The notes: generated from the sequence alone by a model not told the origin. Numbered from the stretch's first letter, positions 33,048 to 41,941 are shown. The stretch is 64,000 nucleotides of DNA from JAAZLS01 sp964585925 (GCA_964585925.1 CAZPFS010000007.1:1-64000), one strand, 5' to 3'. Program-made: numbers and translations.

Positions 33048-34103
33048 TTATTCCAAGAGGTATTTAACCGCCAGATCTCCCACTTCTGAAGTGCTGTAGC
33101 CCATCTTTCCGGCGCTGAGGGATTTCAAGTTATCCCGGCAGATGGTGGCCACCGCGGATTCTATACTCTGGGCCGCCTCAGCTTCACCCAGGAAATCAAA
33201 CATCATGGAAACGGCGCAAATTGCCGCCAGGGGATTGATTACATTCAGCCCGGTATATTTGGGGGCGGAACCTCCGATGGGTTCAAACATGGATACCCGG
33301 CCCGGGTGCATATTGGCGCTGGCAGCTATACCCATTCCTCCCTGGATCATTCCCCCCAGATCGGTAATAATGTCTCCAAACATGTTGTCGGTGACGATCA
33401 CATCAAACCATTCGGGATTTTTGATCATCCACATGCAAATTGCGTCGATGTGGGCATAATTGGTGGTGATATCGGGGTACTCCCGGCCCAATTCATTAAA
33501 AACCCTTTCCCAAAGGTCAAAAGCGTAGGTAAGTACATTGGTTTTGCCGCAAAGGGTCAGTTGTTTGCGGGATCTTTTGTCCCGGCAATAGTTGAAAGCA
33601 TAGCGCAGACAGCGCTCCACCCCCTGACGGGTGTTGATAGATTCCTGCACGGCTACTTCCGCGGCGGTGCCCTTTCTAAAAAAACCGCCGGCGCCGGAAT
33701 ACAGACCCTCGGTATTTTCCCGGACCACCACAAAATCTATATCCTGGGGCCCTTTGTCCTTGAGGGGAGTATCTACGCCGGGGAACAGCTTAACCGGTCG
33801 GAGATTTATATAAAGGTCCAGATCGAATCGCAGTTTGAGCAGCAGACCCCGCTCCAAAATTCCCGGTTTGACATCGGGATGGCCTATTGCCCCCAGTAAA
33901 ATTGCCTGGCATTTTTTTAGCTCTTCGAACACGGAATCAGGCAGTACTTCACCGGTTCTCAGATAGTGCTCTCCCCCCAGATCGTATTGGATTGTTTCAA
34001 ATTTAATTTTAAATTTTTCTCCTGCTGCCTCCAGAACTTTCAGACCCTCCCGGATCTGTTCCGGGCCGGTGCCGTCACCGGGGATAACCGCTATCTGGTA
34101 CAT
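33048..34103 (-). CDS. Isocitrate/isopropylmalate dehydrogenase family enzyme
   Basis: A 351-residue NAD(P)-dependent beta-decarboxylating dehydrogenase. It begins MYQIAVIPGDGTGPE; VVRENTEGLYSG is the substrate-specificity loop, DIIVTDNMFGDIITDLGG-like sequence carries the metal Asp residues, and EPIGGSAPKYTG is the nucleotide site. The RENTEGLY loop is closer to NAD-isocitrate or homoisocitrate dehydrogenases than to classical LeuB (RELTGGIY), so the substrate is uncertain. ATG 34103 is used because AGGAGG lies 10 bases upstream; a longer start at 34127 would place that site inside the gene. No leucine or TCA gene is adjacent. Confidence 0.93.
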   Translation of the reverse strand: MYQIAVIPGDGTGPEQIREGLKVLEAAGEKFKIKFETIQYDLGGEHYLRTGEVLPDSVFEELKKCQAILLGAIGHPDVKPGILERGLLLKLRFDLDLYINLRPVKLFPGVDTPLKDKGPQDIDFVVVRENTEGLYSGAGGFFRKGTAAEVAVQESINTRQGVERCLRYAFNYCRDKRSRKQLTLCGKTNVLTYAFDLWERVFNELGREYPDITTNYAHIDAICMWMIKNPEWFDVIVTDNMFGDIITDLGGMIQGGMGIAASANMHPGRVSMFEPIGGSAPKYTGLNVINPLAAICAVSMMFDFLGEAEAAQSIESAVATICRDNLKSLSAGKMGYSTSEVGDLAVKYLLE

Positions 34104-34200
34104 GTTGCATACGCCTCCTGTGAACATATTTACGACAGTTGTAAAAATTAACCTGCCTTTGTTTAAACGATAATACTATCAATAATATCATAACGCAATT

Positions 34201-34219
34201 CCCCTGTTTCCAAAAGGGG
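34201..34219. repeat. Single G/C-tract hairpin repeat
   Basis: CCCCTGTTTCCAAAAGGGG, an isolated copy of the dispersed C-tract/AAAA/G-tract family, followed by TTTT. It lies between the divergent dehydrogenase and yqeG genes and could act as a weak terminator rightward. Confidence 0.55.
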
Positions 34220-34237
34220 TTTTAAAATGATCGGCTA

Positions 34238-34246
34238 TGTTATAAT
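34238..34246 (+). promoter_or_regulatory. Extended -10 promoter of yqeG-aroE
   Basis: TGTTATAAT is an extended -10 (TGn plus a perfect TATAAT). No clear -35 is seen, which extended -10 promoters can tolerate. The start site would be about 50 bases before yqeG. Confidence 0.5.
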
Positions 34247-34303
34247 ATAAAAGTCCCCGATCAACGGCAAACTGAAGCCGCGATTTTCACGGAGGTGTCT
34301 AAA

Positions 34304-34807
34304 TTGTGGCAGTTATTTTTTCCCCGGCAGCATTTGCAGAGCATTTTTGACATTGATCCCGAGCATCTGCGCCGCCTGGGAATCAGGGGGATCATTACGG
34401 ATATGGACAACACCCTGGTTCCCTGGAATGATCGCTCGGTTCATCCGCGTTTAACTAGCTGGCTTAAAAACCTTGAAAACAGGGGGTTCCGATTATACAT
34501 TATCTCCAACAGCACCCCCCGCAGGGGGAAAAAACTGGCCGGAGAATTGGGGATTCCGGCCATCTGGTATGCGGTCAAGCCTCGAAGGCGGGCTTTTCGA
34601 AAGGCGATCAGAGAGATGGGCCTTCTTCCGAAGCAGGTGGCGGTGATCGGCGATCAGATCTTTACCGATATTCTGGGAGGAAACCGGCTGGGGCTCTATA
34701 CCATTCTGGTTACCCCCATCTGTGACCAAGAGTTTATATGGACCCGCCTGATCAGGCGCCTGGAGGTAATAATCCTCCAAAAAATGCAAAAACAGGGCCT
34801 GACCTGA
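34304..34807 (+). CDS. yqeG: YqeG family HAD-type phosphatase
   Basis: A 167-residue HAD superfamily IIIA phosphatase. Motif I is DMDNTLVPW, with the nucleophile and acid Asp residues; motif II is the Ser in YIISNST; motif III/IV is the Lys of VKPRRRAF and the acidic GDQIFTDILGG. The substrate is unknown; members are conserved in Bacillota. TTG 34304 is preferred since GGAGG at 34291-34295 overlaps the in-frame GTG 34295. aroE follows by 27 bases. Confidence 0.93.
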   Translation: MWQLFFPRQHLQSIFDIDPEHLRRLGIRGIITDMDNTLVPWNDRSVHPRLTSWLKNLENRGFRLYIISNSTPRRGKKLAGELGIPAIWYAVKPRRRAFRKAIREMGLLPKQVAVIGDQIFTDILGGNRLGLYTILVTPICDQEFIWTRLIRRLEVIILQKMQKQGLT

Positions 34808-34834
34808 TCTGTGAGAAAGATATAAGATCCGGGC

Positions 34835-35719
34835 ATGCTTGCTAAAAAAAGGGAAAGGCGGAGGGGCTTATTGACGGGAATTGACGGGCGTACCAGGACC
34901 TGCGGCTTGATCGGTTTGCCGGTGGGGCATTCACTTTCACCACGGTTGCATAACTTTGCTTTTCAATCCCTGGGGCTGAATTACCGCTATCTGGCCTATG
35001 AGGTTCGTCCCGAAAACCTGGAAGCCGCCTTGCGGGGATTTGCAGTTTTGAATTTTGCGGGGATCAATGTGACGGCTCCCTTCAAGGAAAGTGTAATTCC
35101 GATGATCGATGATCTGGATCGGGAAGCAGCAGCAACAGGTTCGGTAAACACAATCTGTTTTCGGGAAGGAAAGCTCGAGGGCCACACCACCGATGGAAAA
35201 GGCTTCCTTTGGTCGCTGCGGGAGGAGGGGGGCTACGTCCCCGCCGGAAAAGATGTTTTGTTGCTGGGGGCCGGCGGAGCCGCCCGGGCGGTATCCTGTA
35301 CGCTGGCCGGCCAGGGCATAAAACGCCTTGTTATCCTGAACCGCTCGGAAAACCGGGCCTGCCTGCTGGCCGAAAAGCTGCAGGTGCTGTTTCCTTCCCT
35401 CTCGCTGGAGGCGGCCCTTTTATCCACCGGCTCCATTAAACATTACTGGCCGCGGGTATCTCTGGCCGTAAACTCACTATCCGCCGACCCCATACGCTGG
35501 AATGAGCTGGAAATACCTGCCCCCGAAAACTTACTTGCTTACGATTTGCGCTACAGTCCCGCCCATACCGAATTTATGGATTGGGCTCAAAAATCAGGAG
35601 CAGAAACATTAAACGGTTTGGGGATGCTTATTGGTCAGGCTGCGCTTTCTTTTGAATTGTTCACCGGGGTTGATCCTCCCTTTCAGTTGATGAAAAAAAG
35701 TGTCGGCCCGGAGAAATAA
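34835..35719 (+). CDS. aroE: Shikimate dehydrogenase
   Basis: Reduces 3-dehydroshikimate to shikimate with NADPH. The 294-residue protein has GLIGLPVGHSLSPRLHN (substrate Ser residues), NVTAPFKES with the catalytic Lys, TTDGKGF with the catalytic Asp, and the dinucleotide loop LLGAGGAARAV. The first 20 residues are a basic extension; a later start is possible. Other shikimate genes, aroK and aroQ, lie 13 kb downstream beyond the pilus locus. Confidence 0.95.
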   Translation: MLAKKRERRRGLLTGIDGRTRTCGLIGLPVGHSLSPRLHNFAFQSLGLNYRYLAYEVRPENLEAALRGFAVLNFAGINVTAPFKESVIPMIDDLDREAAATGSVNTICFREGKLEGHTTDGKGFLWSLREEGGYVPAGKDVLLLGAGGAARAVSCTLAGQGIKRLVILNRSENRACLLAEKLQVLFPSLSLEAALLSTGSIKHYWPRVSLAVNSLSADPIRWNELEIPAPENLLAYDLRYSPAHTEFMDWAQKSGAETLNGLGMLIGQAALSFELFTGVDPPFQLMKKSVGPEK

Positions 35720-35734
35720 TATGACAAATAATGG

Positions 35735-35799
35735 TTGACTTTCCGAAAACATGATGTTACAGTAAAAATAGTCAATTGTAAGCGTGTTGTAGCTATAAT
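35735..35799 (+). promoter_or_regulatory. Possible promoter(s) of the riboswitch-pilus transcript
   Basis: TTGACT (35735-35740) with TACAGT (35758-35763) at 17 bases is one candidate. A perfect TATAAT at 35794-35799, about 30 bases before the aptamer and without a clear -35, is the other. I cannot choose between them. Confidence 0.4.
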
Positions 35800-35827
35800 C
35801 TTTAAATAATCTCAATATAAAGAAATC

Positions 35828-35916
35828 CGAGAAAGGCAAACCTGTCAAAAGGCAGGGACGCAAAGCCTCAGACCTAAGGCAAAGGCAAATTTTGCTAAGG
35901 TGGCTGGGTTGCCGCA
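35828..35916 (+). ncRNA. Cyclic-di-GMP-I (GEMM-I) riboswitch aptamer
   Basis: The GEMM-I signature is complete: GGCAAACC at the 5' side, a first hairpin with an A-rich loop (CCTGTCAAAAGGCAGG), the invariant GGACGCAAAGCC, a second hairpin ending GGTGGCTGGGTTGCC. The outer arms GGCAAACC and GGGTTGCC close the aptamer. These GEMM-I positions bind cyclic di-GMP. An intrinsic terminator follows at once and the first pilus gene 80 bases later, so it very likely controls transcription of the pilus locus by ligand-dependent termination. Confidence 0.93.
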
Positions 35917-35917
35917 T

Positions 35918-35944
35918 AAATCTCAGGCAACCCTGAGATTTTTT
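35918..35944 (+). terminator. Intrinsic terminator, riboswitch expression platform
   Basis: AAATCTCAGG (35918-35927) pairs perfectly with CCTGAGATTT (35932-35941) around a CAAC loop and runs into a T-tract. Its 5' arm begins two bases after the aptamer, so mutually exclusive folding with the closing aptamer stem is plausible. Confidence 0.9.
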
Positions 35945-36024
35945 AATTTGTACACCGTGCCGGTCAAATTTAAGATCGGCGGCGGGTTTTTGTTATTACC
36001 AGATCAATTTTTTGGAGGCAGGCA

Positions 36025-37758
36025 ATGGCCAAGTTTACCCGCAGGCGCATAGGCGAAATTCTAGTTGAAAACAATGTAGTAACCGAGGAGCAGATAGTTG
36101 AAGCGCTGGAAGCTCAAAAAACGGATTTACGACCCATTGGACAGATTTTGATCTCCAAGGGGCTTGTTACTGAAGAAAAATTGCTTCAAGCTCTGAGCGA
36201 TCAGCTGAATATACCCCAGGTTAATTTGTACAATTACCACCTCGATCCCGAGGTAGCCACCTCCATTCCCAGCCAGATGGCTCAACTTCACCAGATCATA
36301 CCCATTGAGCGCAAAGAAAAAAAGGTTGTGCTGGCCATGGCCAATCCGATGAATATACTGGCCCAGGATGATGCTGCCCGGTATTTGCAGGCCGAGATAG
36401 AGCCGGTACTGGCGTTGCCCAGCGCGATCGAGCATGTCATCAATCAGTTGTTCGGCCTCAAAGAATCGATTGAACTGACCGACGAAGAAAAAAAATCCCG
36501 TGAAAATGAAGAAGAAATTTTACGTCTGAAAGCGCTGGTGGAAGACGCTCCTATTGTAAAAGTAGTCAATTCCCTGATTCACCAGGCGGTAACAGAAGGA
36601 GCCAGCGATATTCATATTGAGCCCTCCGGCGCGGGCGTCCGCATCCGAATGCGTATTGATGGAATTCTCCATGATCTGATGTCGCCGCCCAAAGACACCC
36701 AGCCCCTGATTGTCTCGCGGATAAAAATAATGTCAAATCTGGACATCGCCGAGCGCAGGTTGCCCCAGGACGGGCGTATTTTGCTGCAATCTTCACTGAA
36801 AGATGTAAACCTGAGGGTTTCCACCATGCCCACTATTCACGGGGAAAAGGTGGTTATCAGGATATTGAACAAAGACCGGGTGGTCCTTCCGCTGGAGGAG
36901 CTGGGCTTATCCAAGCCGAATTTCCGGGTATTCAAACAGAGCCTGCTCAACCGGTCCGGAATGATCCTGGTCACCGGCCCCACCGGGTGCGGCAAGACCA
37001 CCACCTTGTATTCGGTGCTTAATTATCTGAACCGCCCCGAGGACAATATCATCACGGTGGAGGATCCGGTGGAATACCGCCTGGAGGGAATAAACCAGGT
37101 TCAGATCAATCCCCGGATCAATTTAACCTTTGCCAATACTTTGAGGGCGATTTTGCGCCAGGATCCCAATATTGTGATGATCGGAGAGATCCGCGATCTG
37201 GAAACTGCGGAGATCGCCACCCGGGCCGCCCTTACCGGCCACCTGGTGCTGAGCACGCTGCACACCAACGACGCCCCCAGGGCCATATCCCGGCTTCTGG
37301 ATATGGGCGTGGAAAATTACCTGATCACCTCCTCCCTGATGGCGGTAGTGGCTCAACGATTAATCCGCCTGATCTGCCCCGAATGCCGTCAACAATATAT
37401 GCCGACCCCCGAACAGCGGGTTCTGTTTCGCCAGGTTTTCGGAAAGGAAGCGCCGGGAGAACTATACCGGGGCGATGGCTGTAAAAGCTGCAATCAGACC
37501 GGTTATCGCGGCCGGGTGGCCATACATGAAGTGTTGAAGGTGGATCAGGAGATACGCAGCCTGATTTTGGAGAGCGCAGGTCCCGAAAGGATACTGGAGG
37601 CGGCGCTGCAGCAGGGGATGATCACCATGCTTCATGACGGCCTGCGCCGGATCGAAAAAGGACACACCACTTTGGATGAGGTGGTACGGGTAGCCTTTGA
37701 CAGTGCCACCGCGGAAAGCGCGCTGATTGATCTGAAAAATATCCGGGCAGCCGTGTAG
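36025..37758 (+). CDS. pilB: Type IV pilus extension ATPase with MshEN domain
   Basis: Hexameric motor for pilus extension, 577 residues. Residues 8-57 hold two consecutive MshEN-type motifs (RRIGEILVENNVV and RPIGQILISKGLV, each followed by a helix ending AL), which in MshE and relatives bind cyclic di-GMP. The ATPase has Walker A GPTGCGKTTT, GEIRDLETAEIA, and the tetracysteine zinc motif CPEC plus CKSC. ATG with GGAGGC 9 bases upstream. First gene after the c-di-GMP riboswitch, so the second messenger may act twice on the same machine. Confidence 0.96.
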   Translation: MAKFTRRRIGEILVENNVVTEEQIVEALEAQKTDLRPIGQILISKGLVTEEKLLQALSDQLNIPQVNLYNYHLDPEVATSIPSQMAQLHQIIPIERKEKKVVLAMANPMNILAQDDAARYLQAEIEPVLALPSAIEHVINQLFGLKESIELTDEEKKSRENEEEILRLKALVEDAPIVKVVNSLIHQAVTEGASDIHIEPSGAGVRIRMRIDGILHDLMSPPKDTQPLIVSRIKIMSNLDIAERRLPQDGRILLQSSLKDVNLRVSTMPTIHGEKVVIRILNKDRVVLPLEELGLSKPNFRVFKQSLLNRSGMILVTGPTGCGKTTTLYSVLNYLNRPEDNIITVEDPVEYRLEGINQVQINPRINLTFANTLRAILRQDPNIVMIGEIRDLETAEIATRAALTGHLVLSTLHTNDAPRAISRLLDMGVENYLITSSLMAVVAQRLIRLICPECRQQYMPTPEQRVLFRQVFGKEAPGELYRGDGCKSCNQTGYRGRVAIHEVLKVDQEIRSLILESAGPERILEAALQQGMITMLHDGLRRIEKGHTTLDEVVRVAFDSATAESALIDLKNIRAAV

Positions 37759-37809
37759 CAAAAGGAATAATAGCGGGCGGCAAATTTCCCGAAGTTGAGG
37801 TGCAGCATT

Positions 37810-38898
37810 ATGGAATTGGATATTGATATTTTACTCAAAGAAGCCGGGGTCAGACTGGCCTCCGATCTTCACCTGACGGTGGGCCTTCCGGCAACTGTCC
37901 GGTTCAACGGTGAATTGGTGCCCCTTGATACCCCCATACTGGAGCCTCCCGATATTTCCAGGTTGGCCGCACAGTTGCTCAGTGAAAACAATCAAAGGAA
38001 ACTTGAGGAAAAAGGGGAGGTAGATTTTGCCTATTCCATTGCCGGAGCAGGCAGATTTCGAATTAATGTTTACCGGCAGCGCGGCAGCACCGGACTGGCG
38101 GCGAGGGTGCTCAACACCAATATCCCCACGGTGGATGAGCTGGGACTTCCCGGAATTGTTTCCGGGCTGACCCGCACACTCAAAGGACTGATCCTGGTCA
38201 CCGGTCCTACCGGCAGCGGCAAATCCACCACCCTGGCGGCTATGATCGGCTTAATCAATCGGGAGCGCAAGTGCCATATTCTGACCCTGGAGGATCCGGT
38301 GGAATATCTTCACCAGCACGATCAAAGCATGATCAACCAGCGGGAAATCGGCACGGACAGCACCGGTTTTGCGGAGGCCCTCAGGGCTGCCCTGCGCCAG
38401 GATCCGGATGTGATCCTGGTGGGGGAGATGAGGGATCTGGAGACAATCTCCACCGCCATAACCGCGGCCGAAACCGGGCACCTGGTTATGTCCACCCTGC
38501 ACACGGTGGACACTCCCCAGACCATTGATCGGATCATCGATGTTTTTCCGCCTCACCAGCAGCAGCAGATCCGGGTTCAGTTGGCCAATACCCTGGTGGG
38601 GATTGTCGCCCAGAGGCTGATCGAGCGAAGGGACGGGCAGGGGCGGGTTCCGGCGGTAGAGGTGCTGGTGGCCAACCCGGCGATCCGCAACCTGATCCGG
38701 GAAGGAAAGACCTACCAGATCTATTCTATGATTCAAACCGGATCCCGCCAGGGTATGCAGCTCATGGACGAAAGCTTGCGCCAATTGTATGAACAAAAAC
38801 TGGTCGATTATGATACCGCCATCTGCAATGCCGTTGATCCTGATAACCTGAGCAAGCTCCTGGGAAAGATATCGGGAAAGCCGGGTCAGTTCCAATAA
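37810..38898 (+). CDS. pilT: Type IV pilus retraction ATPase
   Basis: A 362-residue PilT hexameric motor that depolymerises pili for twitching. It has Walker A GPTGSGKSTT, GEMRDLETISTAITAAETG (Walker B and Asp/His boxes), and the PilT-specific AIRNLIREGK motif near the C terminus, required for retraction in Pseudomonas. Start at ATG 37810 with GAGGTG 7 bases upstream. It lies 51 bases after pilB. Confidence 0.96.
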   Translation: MELDIDILLKEAGVRLASDLHLTVGLPATVRFNGELVPLDTPILEPPDISRLAAQLLSENNQRKLEEKGEVDFAYSIAGAGRFRINVYRQRGSTGLAARVLNTNIPTVDELGLPGIVSGLTRTLKGLILVTGPTGSGKSTTLAAMIGLINRERKCHILTLEDPVEYLHQHDQSMINQREIGTDSTGFAEALRAALRQDPDVILVGEMRDLETISTAITAAETGHLVMSTLHTVDTPQTIDRIIDVFPPHQQQQIRVQLANTLVGIVAQRLIERRDGQGRVPAVEVLVANPAIRNLIREGKTYQIYSMIQTGSRQGMQLMDESLRQLYEQKLVDYDTAICNAVDPDNLSKLLGKISGKPGQFQ

Positions 38899-38941
38899 TT
38901 CGGCGGGGATTCAATGCTAATAATGGGGGCCAAGAATCAAA

Positions 38942-40189
38942 ATGCCAAATTATCATTATACTGCCAAGGATTGGGATGGAAAAACCACCGAAGGGATTTA
39001 CAGCGCCGCCAGTGTGGCCGAAGCGCTCAGCCACCTGGGTGCGCAGGATCTAACGGTGCTCCACCTTCAGGAAAGGACCGCCCCGGGAACCCCTTTGCAG
39101 ACCATACGCAAACCGGCGGTTGCCGGGTCCCGCTCAGGGCTGTTTCAGGGGAAGAAAAAGGGGCGCGCCCGTGATTTCATGGTTTTCTGCCGGCAGTTCG
39201 GGACCATGCTGCAGTCGGGGATAACCGCCCTGCATGGCCTGAAGGTACTGGCCGAGCAGATGGAGCAACCGGCATTCCGGGAAGCGCTCAATGAAGTGGC
39301 TTTAAACCTGGAAAAAGGAAACACACTGGCGGAATGCTTCGAACGTCAGTCTGATTTTTTCCCCCGCATACTGATCAGCATGGTGGAGGCGGGTGAACTG
39401 GGCGGTATTCTGGATTCGGTTATGTTCCGCCTGGCCGATCATTTTGAAAAGCAGCACGACCTCCGGGAGAAGATCCGTTCGGCCACCATGTACCCCATCG
39501 TGATCTGTGCGGTGGCGGTGGCGGTGATGCTGGTAATGGTGCTGTTCGTGCTTCCCAGGTTCGGCGAGATGTTTACCGGACTGGGGATTGAAATGCCTCT
39601 GTTTACCCGGCTGCTGATGGGTTCGGGAACACTCATTCTAAAATACTGGTATTTGATCCTGCTCCTGATCCTGGCCTCTGTTTTAGGTGTCGGTCATTAC
39701 CTTAAAACCCCGGAAGGGAAAAACAGGTTCGACAAGCTGAAACTGCGGGCGCCGCTTTTCGGCCCCATCTACAAAAAAAATGTTCTGGCCCGTTTTGCCC
39801 GCACTTTGAGCACATTGCTGGCCAGTGGAGTGGGTATTCTAGCCTCCCTGGAACTGGTGGAAAAGGTGATCGACAACAAGGTTTATGCCGGGTCCCTGAT
39901 AAAGGCCCGGGAGGTGATCCGGCAGGGACAGCCCATGACCGTGCCTCTTAGATCCTCCGGGCTCTTCCCGCCGATGCTTTTGGAGATGGTGCATGTGGGC
40001 GAAGAAACCGGCTCTTTGGACGAGATGCTCTCCCGGAGCGCCGATTTTTACGAAAACGAGGTGGCCTACGTGGTGGAACGGCTGAGCGGTATCATCGAAC
40101 CGGTGCTGATTGTAGCCATCGGAATCTTCGTGGGCGGCCTGGTGGTCTCCATCATCAAGCCCATGTTCCAGATCTACCAGACCATCTGA
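38942..40189 (+). CDS. pilC: Type IV pilus inner-membrane platform protein
   Basis: A 415-residue GspF/PilC family protein. It has two homologous cytoplasmic helical domains (about 75-195 and 275-390, each with an FCRQFGTMLQSGI/FARTLSTLLASGV beginning), and membrane helices near 195-220, 240-260 and 385-410. It couples the PilB and PilT motors to pilin insertion. The N terminus (YHYTAKDWDGKTTEGIYSA) is typical. The gene follows pilT directly. Confidence 0.95.
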   Translation: MPNYHYTAKDWDGKTTEGIYSAASVAEALSHLGAQDLTVLHLQERTAPGTPLQTIRKPAVAGSRSGLFQGKKKGRARDFMVFCRQFGTMLQSGITALHGLKVLAEQMEQPAFREALNEVALNLEKGNTLAECFERQSDFFPRILISMVEAGELGGILDSVMFRLADHFEKQHDLREKIRSATMYPIVICAVAVAVMLVMVLFVLPRFGEMFTGLGIEMPLFTRLLMGSGTLILKYWYLILLLILASVLGVGHYLKTPEGKNRFDKLKLRAPLFGPIYKKNVLARFARTLSTLLASGVGILASLELVEKVIDNKVYAGSLIKAREVIRQGQPMTVPLRSSGLFPPMLLEMVHVGEETGSLDEMLSRSADFYENEVAYVVERLSGIIEPVLIVAIGIFVGGLVVSIIKPMFQIYQTI

Positions 40190-40305
40190 TCCGAACAAAG
40201 GGGTGGGGGCGGATTTACCGGCAGCCACCTAGGGATTAAAATCTCTCAGGCCGACGGCCTGTTGACATACATTGAATCATAAAAAATTTCAAAGAGGTGG
40301 TATAG

Positions 40306-40782
40306 ATGATTATTCTCAAACTGGCGCAGGCGCTCCATCGCCCCAAAAAGGATGAACGCGGGTTCACCTTGATCGAGCTGATAATCGTGGTGGCTATCCT
40401 GGCCGTTCTGGCGGCGATCGCCATCCCCCTGGTTACCGGCAGGGTCCAGGAAGCGCGGATAGCCGCCGATAAGGCCAACGTGCGGCTGCTGCAGGGCGCG
40501 GTGAATATCTGGGTGGTGGACAATGCCGGGAAAGATGAAGATGGGCTTACTATAGGTGAGTGGGAGGGGCCTGAAGCCTCACTCTGGATGGAAGAGCTAG
40601 AAGAAGCATTTTTGATAAATCCAGAAGAAATAGAACATCCTTTCGGCGGAAAATATGACCTGGCAGAAAATGAAGGTGAAGGTGGCTGGCAAAAACGCGG
40701 CTACAAGGTAACCTCATCATCGCAAATAACAGATGATAATCCAGGTGGCTTATGGAAATGGGGCCCCGAGGAAACTGAATAA
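40306..40782 (+). CDS. pilA: Type IV pilin, probable major subunit
   Basis: A 158-residue prepilin with a 19-residue leader ending RG and the mature N terminus FTLIELIIVVAILAVLAAIA (Glu5 present). A helical stalk follows and then an acidic C-terminal head with no disulfide pair. GAGGTGG upstream of the ATG. Its position between pilC and pilD and its canonical class III signal make it the best candidate for the major pilin; a strong hairpin after its stop also fits a highly expressed gene. Confidence 0.9.
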   Translation: MIILKLAQALHRPKKDERGFTLIELIIVVAILAVLAAIAIPLVTGRVQEARIAADKANVRLLQGAVNIWVVDNAGKDEDGLTIGEWEGPEASLWMEELEEAFLINPEEIEHPFGGKYDLAENEGEGGWQKRGYKVTSSSQITDDNPGGLWKWGPEETE

Positions 40783-40806
40783 GTGCTATAGGTGTGGCGA
40801 GAGAAC

Positions 40807-40854
40807 GGGTTTAAAGAACCGCAGGGGCGAGGCATATCTCGCCCCTCTAAACCC
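40807..40854 (+). terminator. Nested inverted repeat after the pilin gene
   Basis: AGGGGCGAG (40823-40831) pairs with CTCGCCCCT (40838-40846), a perfect 9-bp stem with a 6-base loop. It is nested in an outer pair GGGTTTA (40807-40813)/TAAACCC (40848-40854). There is no T-tract. It could partially terminate or protect the pilin mRNA; it also resembles a dispersed repeat. Confidence 0.55.
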
Positions 40855-40928
40855 AAACAAGGGGCCGGGCTTTAGATATTCCCCGGTTTGATGAACGCGG
40901 GTAATGTTTGGCTGGCCTGTGGGCCATG

Positions 40929-41146
40929 GATCGGTGCTTTGATTCATGTTTCCCCCTTTAAAAAAGGGGGGACAGGGGGATTAGATTTAATCACAAAGGT
41001 GTGATCGGGCTCCCAGCCTATATTTCAGGCCCGGATATGTACAGGGGGCGGGGCATGTCTGCCTTATATCCAGGTATGACGCAAAGACGGGATCGGTGCT
41101 TTGATTCATGTTCCCCCCTTTAAAAAAGGGGGGACAGGGGGGATTT
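40929..41146. repeat. Two direct copies of a 55-bp G/C-tract repeat
   Basis: Near-identical copies at 40929-40983 and 41091-41146, each beginning GATCGGTGCTTTGATTCATG, then a C-tract/TTTAAAAAA/G-tract hairpin and GGGGGATT. They differ by a few bases in the tracts. The sequence between them holds no gene. The second copy ends 10 bases before the pilD ATG. Confidence 0.85.
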
Positions 41147-41155
41147 GGGTTAACG

Positions 41156-41941
41156 ATGAACATCCTGATTGGGGCTCCGATATTTATTTTAGGCCTGTGC
41201 GCGGGAAGTTTTCTGAACGTGGTTATTTACCGCCTGCCCCGGGGGGAGTCGCCGGTCCGGCCGGCTTCCCACTGTCCCGCCTGCGGCAAGCGTCTGACCG
41301 GTCCCGAGCTTGTCCCGCTGCTAAGCTATATCGTTCTTGGCGGAAAATGCCGCCACTGCCGCCGGAGAATATCCCTCCGCTACCCGCTGGTGGAGCTGGC
41401 CGCAGGAGTGCTGTTTACCGCAGCGGCCTGCAGATTTGGTCTGACGCCGGATACCCTGTCCCTGTGGTTTTTATTTTCCCTGCTGCTGGCCGTCTCTCTG
41501 ATCGATCTGGAGCACCAACGGATTCCGAATCCCCTGGTGGTGGCGGGGCTGGCGGGGGGACTGGCATTTCGACTCTGGGGGACCATGTCTTCCGGCACAA
41601 CCTCGCTTTTTGCCGGGGGCTGGCCGGATGCCCTGTGGGGGCTGCTGCTCGGCGGGGGGATAATGCTGCTCATATTTCTGGCCAGCCGGGGCGGTATGGG
41701 CGGAGGAGACGTAAAGCTGGCGGCCCTGCTTGGTTTCTGGATCGGTTTTCGGGGCATAGCCATCACCATGATCCTTGGTTTCCTGACCGGAGCCCTGGCA
41801 GGGGTTGTTCTGATTCTGCTGGGACTGCGTCGGCGCAAGGATCCGCTGCCCTTTGGCCCGTTTCTCAGCCTGGGAACGCTGATCGCTTTATTCTGGGGTG
41901 ATGCGCTGTTCCGGTGGTATTTGAAACTGATCGGCTGGTGA
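41156..41941 (+). CDS. pilD: Prepilin peptidase/N-methyltransferase
   Basis: Membrane aspartyl protease that cleaves and methylates prepilins. The 261-residue product has the N-terminal zinc-binding pairs CPAC and CRHC, several membrane helices, and the two catalytic aspartates in SLIDLEHQRIPN and GGGDVKL. ATG 41156 is the natural start; an open extension to 41108 would translate the repeat. No classical ribosome site is seen except the repeat's terminal G-tract about 10 bases upstream. Confidence 0.94.
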   Translation: MNILIGAPIFILGLCAGSFLNVVIYRLPRGESPVRPASHCPACGKRLTGPELVPLLSYIVLGGKCRHCRRRISLRYPLVELAAGVLFTAAACRFGLTPDTLSLWFLFSLLLAVSLIDLEHQRIPNPLVVAGLAGGLAFRLWGTMSSGTTSLFAGGWPDALWGLLLGGGIMLLIFLASRGGMGGGDVKLAALLGFWIGFRGIAITMILGFLTGALAGVVLILLGLRRRKDPLPFGPFLSLGTLIALFWGDALFRWYLKLIGW

